DNA from: Acidimicrobiaceae bacterium
GTDB lineage: Bacteria; Actinomycetota; Acidimicrobiia; Acidimicrobiales; Ilumatobacteraceae
Assembly (NCBI GenBank): GCA_003154135.1
Contig: PMCN01000162.1
Span: forward strand, 1,503 to 10,859
Length of the DNA: 9,357 nt
Direction: 5' to 3'
This document shows, one piece after another, positions 5,412 through 9,357 of this stretch. Within the stretch, counting starts at the first letter, position 1; every line of letters starts with the position of its first letter. The notes under the pieces were generated by a model. The model saw only the letters and a program-made list of their open reading frames with translations. It was not told where the DNA came from and did no database searches. The position numbers and the translations under genes are program-made.

Positions 5412-8093
5412 ATGGCGGTCGGGTCGGTTCCTTCGAACGTGGCACGGGTGGCACCCGTCCGCGCCGAGATTCGCGACCGTGCGCTCACCTCGCTGCGCTC
5501 CGGTGCGGGCGTCGCGCTGGTCGGGCCGCCGGGCATCGGCAAGACCGTCCTCGCCGGCGAGATCGCTGCTGCGTTGTCGGTCACCCACGAGGTGCTGCGC
5601 GCGCAGGGCCGGCACAGCGGCACCGACGTGCCGCTCGGCGCGTTCGAGGCGCTCGTGCCGCCGGGGATCGACCAGGTGCGCGCCGCCATCGCCGCCATCC
5701 GCGACCGGGTCGATGGTGCCCGGCGTCCGGCGCTGCTGGTGATCGACGACCCCTCACTGTTCGACGATGCGTCGGCGTTCATGGCGCACGCGCTCTCCAC
5801 CTCGCCGGGCTTCGTGACCCTGATGTGCCATCGCGACGGTGTGGCGCTGCCCGCTGCCATCGAACAGATGTGGCGCGAGGGCGTGGTGAGCCCGTTGGCG
5901 CTGGCGCCGCTCGACACCCCGTCGCTCGCCGCGGTGGCCCAGACGCTGCTCGGCGCACCGCTCGGTCCGTCCACGGTGGCCCGGCTCGCGCTCATGGCCG
6001 ACGGCAGCCCGCTGTACCTGGCCGAGGCGGTGGCCGGCGGCCTGCGCAGCGGCGATCTGCGGCTCGACCGCGGCGCGTGGCACTGGACCGGGCCGTGGAC
6101 CACCGCGCACGGCCGCCCGGCGGCAGGGTGGAGCGGTCCTCGCCTCGCGGCGATGGTCGACGACCACCTGCGCTCGCTGTCCGATGCGCAGCGCGAGGTG
6201 CTGGAGCTGGTTGCACTGGCGGAGCCGGTTCCGGCCGACCTGCTCGTCGCGGGTGCCGGTGTCGCACCCACCGACGTGGAGACGCTCGAGATGGCGGGGC
6301 TGCTCACCGTCGACGATCGTGGCGACGTGGCACTGGTGCGCCAGGTGCACGGCGAGGTGCTGCGCCGCCAGATGCCCGCGACGCGTCGGCGTCGGCTGGC
6401 AGCGCTGCTCGCCGGAGCGGCTGGCGACCAACGAGGCTTCCGCCAGGTGCGCTGGCGCCTCGAGGCCGGCCTGTCGGTGTCGGCCGACGAGCTGATCGCC
6501 GTCGGTGACGCGGCGGCGCGGCTCGAGGATCCGCGCACCGCGGAGGAGTTCGCGCGGAGGGCCATCGATGCCGGTGCCCCGGTGCGCGGCGGCTTCCTGC
6601 TCGGGCTCACCCTCGACGAGACCGGCCGCACGAACGAGGCGATGGACGCGCTCGGGCGGGCGTGGGCGCTCACCGTCGACCGAGCCGCGTCACCCGAGGA
6701 GTTCGACGCATGGGTGGCCGTCGGGCTTGCGCGCGCCGAGGTGTGGTTCGCGCAGACCGACGACGTCGAGGGCGCAGCGGCGATGCTGCGCGAAGTGGAG
6801 CAGCGTGTGCCCGCCGCCCAGCGCGCCGTCGACATCAGCCGCGTCATGCACGCCTGCCTCATGGGGAGACCCGAGGAGGCGATGGCGCTCGCCGAGCCGA
6901 TGCTGGTCGACGACTCACCCGTGGGCGACGTGGCTCGAGTGGCGCTGCCCGTGGTGCTCGCGCTCGCCGTGACCGGTCAGGCCGGCCGCGCCATCGAGCT
7001 GTCCCAACGGCTGCTCGGTGCGCGCCAGGCCGTGGGCGAACCCATCGGCGTGGCACGGACGGCCACCTTCTCGGTCGCGCTCGCCTACGCCTACGGGGCT
7101 GCCGGTCGCCAGGACGACGCGCTCGCGCTCGCCATGCACAGTCACGCGCTCGCCCTGCGCCATGGCGCGCTCATCGGTCAGGCCTGGCTCGGGCTCATCA
7201 TCGGCGATGCCCTGCAGGCGCGCGGTGCGGCAGCCGACGCCGAGGCGTGGTTCGTCGACGCTGCGGCGGCGTTCGGCGCGCTGCACCGGCCGCAACTGCG
7301 TTGGGCATTGGCTGGGGCGGCGCTTGCGGCCGCGGCGCAGGGCGCCGTCGACCGCGCCAGCGCGCATCTGGCCGCGCTCGAACAGTTCGGGCGTACGTGT
7401 TGGGTGTTCCTCGACCCGTTCATCGACCGGTCACGGGCATGGACGGCGTTCGCCGCCGGCGACCCGCAGAGCGCCTTCGAGCTCCTCGACGCCGGCATCG
7501 CCGTCGCCCGCAAGGGTGGGCTGCACTGGGTGGAGACGCTGCTGCTCATCGACGTCGTGTGCTTCGGCGCCATGGGAGACGCGCCCCAGCGGTTGGCCGA
7601 GCTGGCGCCCTTGGTCAGCGACCCGCGGGTAGGCGTGTGGGCGACGGCCTCGCGTGCCCTCCTCGAGGGCGATGTGTCCGCGGTGCGTGCCGCAGCCGCG
7701 CACCTGCACGGCATGTCGTTGTTGATGGACGCCGGCGACCTGCTCGCCATCGCAGCGGTGCGCGCCTGGCCCAACGACCTCACCGTCGCCACCGATCTGG
7801 CAGCCTCGGCCCAGCGCATGTACACCGACCCACGTCTGCGCACACCCGCACGCCTCCTGCTGGAGGGGGCGCCGGCACTGAGCGCACGGGTGCTCGACGT
7901 GGCGTGGTTGGCGGCCGAGGGCCGCAGCTCGAAGGAGATCGGCGACGAGCTGCACATCGGTGTGCGCACCGTCGACAACCACCTCGCCAAGGCGTACCGC
8001 ACCTTCGGCGTCGCCAGTAGAAGGGCGTTGGCCACGGTGCTCACCGCCTGGTTCGGTGATGTCAGGCCAGCCGCCGCCGAGCCGACCGCATGA
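5412..8093 (+). CDS. Large ATP-binding LuxR-family transcriptional regulator (LAL type)
   Basis: This 893-residue STAND-type regulator would bind ATP, switch state on an unknown signal, and control transcription through a C-terminal helix-turn-helix. Counting from the ATG at 5412, Walker A is GPPGIGKT (38-45) and Walker B is ALLVIDDPS (107-115). A sensor-type region follows, with LAPLDTPSLAAVAQ (164-177) and GSPLYLAEAV (198-207). The middle (about 380-800) is Ala/Leu-rich, helical and TPR-like. The C-terminus (about 822-882) is a LuxR HTH with AAEGRSSKEIGDELHIGVRT and VDNHLAKAYRTFGV. The usual LTxRE opening of the HTH is degenerate here (LSARVLD). The start is uncertain: TTG 5385 and GTG 5394 are also in frame, and none has a good ribosome binding site. 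ATG 5412 is preferred as the only ATG, with a weak AAGAAT hexamer 6 nt before it. The target genes are unknown. Confidence 0.88.
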   Translation: MAVGSVPSNVARVAPVRAEIRDRALTSLRSGAGVALVGPPGIGKTVLAGEIAAALSVTHEVLRAQGRHSGTDVPLGAFEALVPPGIDQVRAAIAAIRDRVDGARRPALLVIDDPSLFDDASAFMAHALSTSPGFVTLMCHRDGVALPAAIEQMWREGVVSPLALAPLDTPSLAAVAQTLLGAPLGPSTVARLALMADGSPLYLAEAVAGGLRSGDLRLDRGAWHWTGPWTTAHGRPAAGWSGPRLAAMVDDHLRSLSDAQREVLELVALAEPVPADLLVAGAGVAPTDVETLEMAGLLTVDDRGDVALVRQVHGEVLRRQMPATRRRRLAALLAGAAGDQRGFRQVRWRLEAGLSVSADELIAVGDAAARLEDPRTAEEFARRAIDAGAPVRGGFLLGLTLDETGRTNEAMDALGRAWALTVDRAASPEEFDAWVAVGLARAEVWFAQTDDVEGAAAMLREVEQRVPAAQRAVDISRVMHACLMGRPEEAMALAEPMLVDDSPVGDVARVALPVVLALAVTGQAGRAIELSQRLLGARQAVGEPIGVARTATFSVALAYAYGAAGRQDDALALAMHSHALALRHGALIGQAWLGLIIGDALQARGAAADAEAWFVDAAAAFGALHRPQLRWALAGAALAAAAQGAVDRASAHLAALEQFGRTCWVFLDPFIDRSRAWTAFAAGDPQSAFELLDAGIAVARKGGLHWVETLLLIDVVCFGAMGDAPQRLAELAPLVSDPRVGVWATASRALLEGDVSAVRAAAAHLHGMSLLMDAGDLLAIAAVRAWPNDLTVATDLAASAQRMYTDPRLRTPARLLLEGAPALSARVLDVAWLAAEGRSSKEIGDELHIGVRTVDNHLAKAYRTFGVASRRALATVLTAWFGDVRPAAAEPTA

Positions 8094-8109
8094 AGCCTTA
8101 GCCGTACAC

Positions 8110-9357
8110 CTAGCCGGCCAGCGAGGCGTCGGGCAGGTCGAACCAGCGCAGGTGCTCGAACTCGGCCGAGAGCGCACCGGGGTGCGGGTCGCTCTCGGTC
8201 CACGCGGGCGCGGCGGCGAAGCGGGAGCGGGCCTCGGCGAGGTAGCCGGCCAGCGCATCCTCGCCGGCGCGCACGTCGGGCACCGCGGGGCGCACCAGCT
8301 CGCCGGTTTCGGCCGAGTACGACAGGTCGGTGAGTCGCAGCGGTGGCTCGACCGGCCCGAGGTGGTGTCGCCACAGGCCACTCGTCGGCTCGAAGCGGTA
8401 CTCGGGCAGGAGCTTCCAGCCGTCGCTGGCCACCAGGTCGACTGCGTCGACGAGGTACTGGAACACCGTCTCGGAGATGAAGTAGTTGAAGCTGACGCGG
8501 GTCCACCCCGGTTTGATGCCCTCGCAGCCCATCGTGATCTCGTGTTCGAACTCGTGCGAGCGTTCGAGGTCGATGCCCAACAGGCGGTGACCGTACGGGC
8601 CGGCGCACGAGCACCCGCCGCGCGACTGGATGCCGAACAGGTCGCTGAGCAGTGCGACCACGAAGTTGTGGTGCAGGTACCTGCTGTGCGGCCGGCGCAC
8701 GACGAACGAGAGGATCGACAGGCGGTCGGCGCGGGTGTTGCCCAGCACCTCGAGCGCCGGGTTGGCCGACCAGGTCTCGACCGCACGCCGCCAGTACGAC
8801 TCCTCGTGGCGGCGGATGGTGTCCACCCCGACGGCCTGCTTCAGCTGGAACACGAGGCCGGCGCGGATGCTCTCGACGATGGCAGGCGTGCCGGCTTCCT
8901 CGCGGTGCACGGGGTCGTCGACGTAGCGGTGCTCGGTGGGGTTCACATAAGCGACGGTGCCACCGCCCACCACCGACGGCACTCGGTTGTGGAGCAGTTC
9001 GCGCCGCACGACGAGCACCCCCGGGGTGCCCGGCCCGCCGACGAACTTGTGCGGGCTGATGAACACGGCGTCCTTCTGCGCATCGGGGTGCTCCTGGCAC
9101 TGCGGGTACATCTCGATCGCCACGTACGGGGCGGCAGCGGCGAAGTCCCAGAAGGAGAGGGCGCCGTGAGCGTGCAGCAGGTGGGCGATGGCGCACGTGT
9201 TCGACACGATGCCGGTGACGTTCGACGCGGCCGAGAACGAGCCGATCTTCAACGGTCGGTCGGCGTGGGCGACGAGCTCGGCCTCCAGGCGGGCGAGATC
9301 GATGTGACCGTCGACGTCCTCGGGGATGACCACGACGTCGGCGATCGATTCGCGCCA
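8110..9357 (-). CDS. Class V PLP-dependent aminotransferase / cysteine desulfurase-like enzyme, C-terminal part
   Basis: This is a fold-type I PLP enzyme related to the SufS/CsdA (NifS-like) group. The frame is open to the right edge (fragment begins WRESIADVVV), so its N-terminus is missing; about 120 residues are expected. In the 415 visible residues, Asp71 in DFAAAAPY should contact the PLP ring nitrogen, and Lys104 in ISPHKFVGGPG is the probable Schiff-base lysine. REEAGTP (152-158) is the usual family turn. RGGCSCAGPYGH (246-257) aligns with the SufS Arg-x-Gly-His-His-Cys loop, placing Cys251 at the catalytic cysteine position. Some 160 residues follow that cysteine, against about 40 in SufS, giving an extra C-terminal region of unknown role. 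Activity could be cysteine desulfuration, selenocysteine lysis, or another beta/gamma-elimination or transamination; the substrate is not settled. It is convergent with the LAL gene, with a 16-bp gap. Confidence 0.87.
   Translation of the reverse strand, partial: WRESIADVVVIPEDVDGHIDLARLEAELVAHADRPLKIGSFSAASNVTGIVSNTCAIAHLLHAHGALSFWDFAAAAPYVAIEMYPQCQEHPDAQKDAVFISPHKFVGGPGTPGVLVVRRELLHNRVPSVVGGGTVAYVNPTEHRYVDDPVHREEAGTPAIVESIRAGLVFQLKQAVGVDTIRRHEESYWRRAVETWSANPALEVLGNTRADRLSILSFVVRRPHSRYLHHNFVVALLSDLFGIQSRGGCSCAGPYGHRLLGIDLERSHEFEHEITMGCEGIKPGWTRVSFNYFISETVFQYLVDAVDLVASDGWKLLPEYRFEPTSGLWRHHLGPVEPPLRLTDLSYSAETGELVRPAVPDVRAGEDALAGYLAEARSRFAAAPAWTESDPHPGALSAEFEHLRWFDLPDASLAG

Noticed and set aside
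5198..6862. A 554-codon open frame on the minus strand opposite the methyltransferase and LAL genes
   Set aside because: Its translation is low-complexity Ser/Arg/Ala/Pro with no recognisable domain, and it lies antisense to two genes with clear motifs. Long antisense frames are expected in GC-rich DNA.
8094..8112. Short direct repeat of TAGCC near the LAL and class V gene ends
   Set aside because: It is too short and imperfect to support a functional site, and it forms no hairpin.

Overview
The window is GC-rich with strong third-position G/C bias. Its start codons have almost no Shine-Dalgarno sequences. Three genes instead have a TANNNT hexamer 6-8 nt upstream of the start codon, the pattern of leaderless mRNAs in Actinobacteria. 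Gene content (aerobic molybdenum hydroxylase, membrane desaturase, ModBC, PadR, a large LuxR-type ATPase regulator) also fits a free-living actinobacterium. A lineage such as Acidimicrobiia is possible, but the sequence alone does not prove it. No mobile element, RNA gene, CRISPR array or phage gene was seen, and genes fill nearly all of the window.

Left part (1-2137, + strand): the C-terminal 341 residues of a CoxL-like molybdopterin-binding subunit of a xanthine dehydrogenase/CO dehydrogenase family enzyme. A 44-bp gap follows, holding a perfect 12-bp palindrome and a -10 box, and then a complete membrane fatty acid desaturase.

Middle (2110-4540, - strand): a compact operon modB-modC-padR. 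modB and modC share one base (TGATG), and padR follows modC by 17 bp. The 3' end of padR overlaps the convergent desaturase gene by 28 bp. No modA lies in the window, so the binding protein must be encoded elsewhere or be borrowed.

Right part: a 64-bp divergent promoter region (4541-4604) separates modB from a class I SAM-dependent methyltransferase (+). Next comes an 893-residue LuxR-family ATPase regulator (LAL type, +). After a 16-bp convergent gap lies the C-terminal 415 residues of a class V PLP-dependent aminotransferase/cysteine desulfurase-like enzyme (-), which runs off the right edge.

Possible functional link: molybdate import by ModBC would feed cofactor to enzymes such as the CoxL-like hydroxylase, and molybdenum hydroxylases of this superfamily often need a sulfuration step that uses a class V desulfurase. 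The right-hand enzyme belongs to that fold, but it is several kilobases away in another transcription unit, so the link is only a hypothesis. The desaturase, methyltransferase and LAL regulator have no evident shared pathway. Most of the window looks like ordinary chromosomal housekeeping or accessory metabolism. The points most worth a second look are the palindrome in the desaturase promoter, the PadR gene in a molybdate-transport operon, and the extended desulfurase-like protein.
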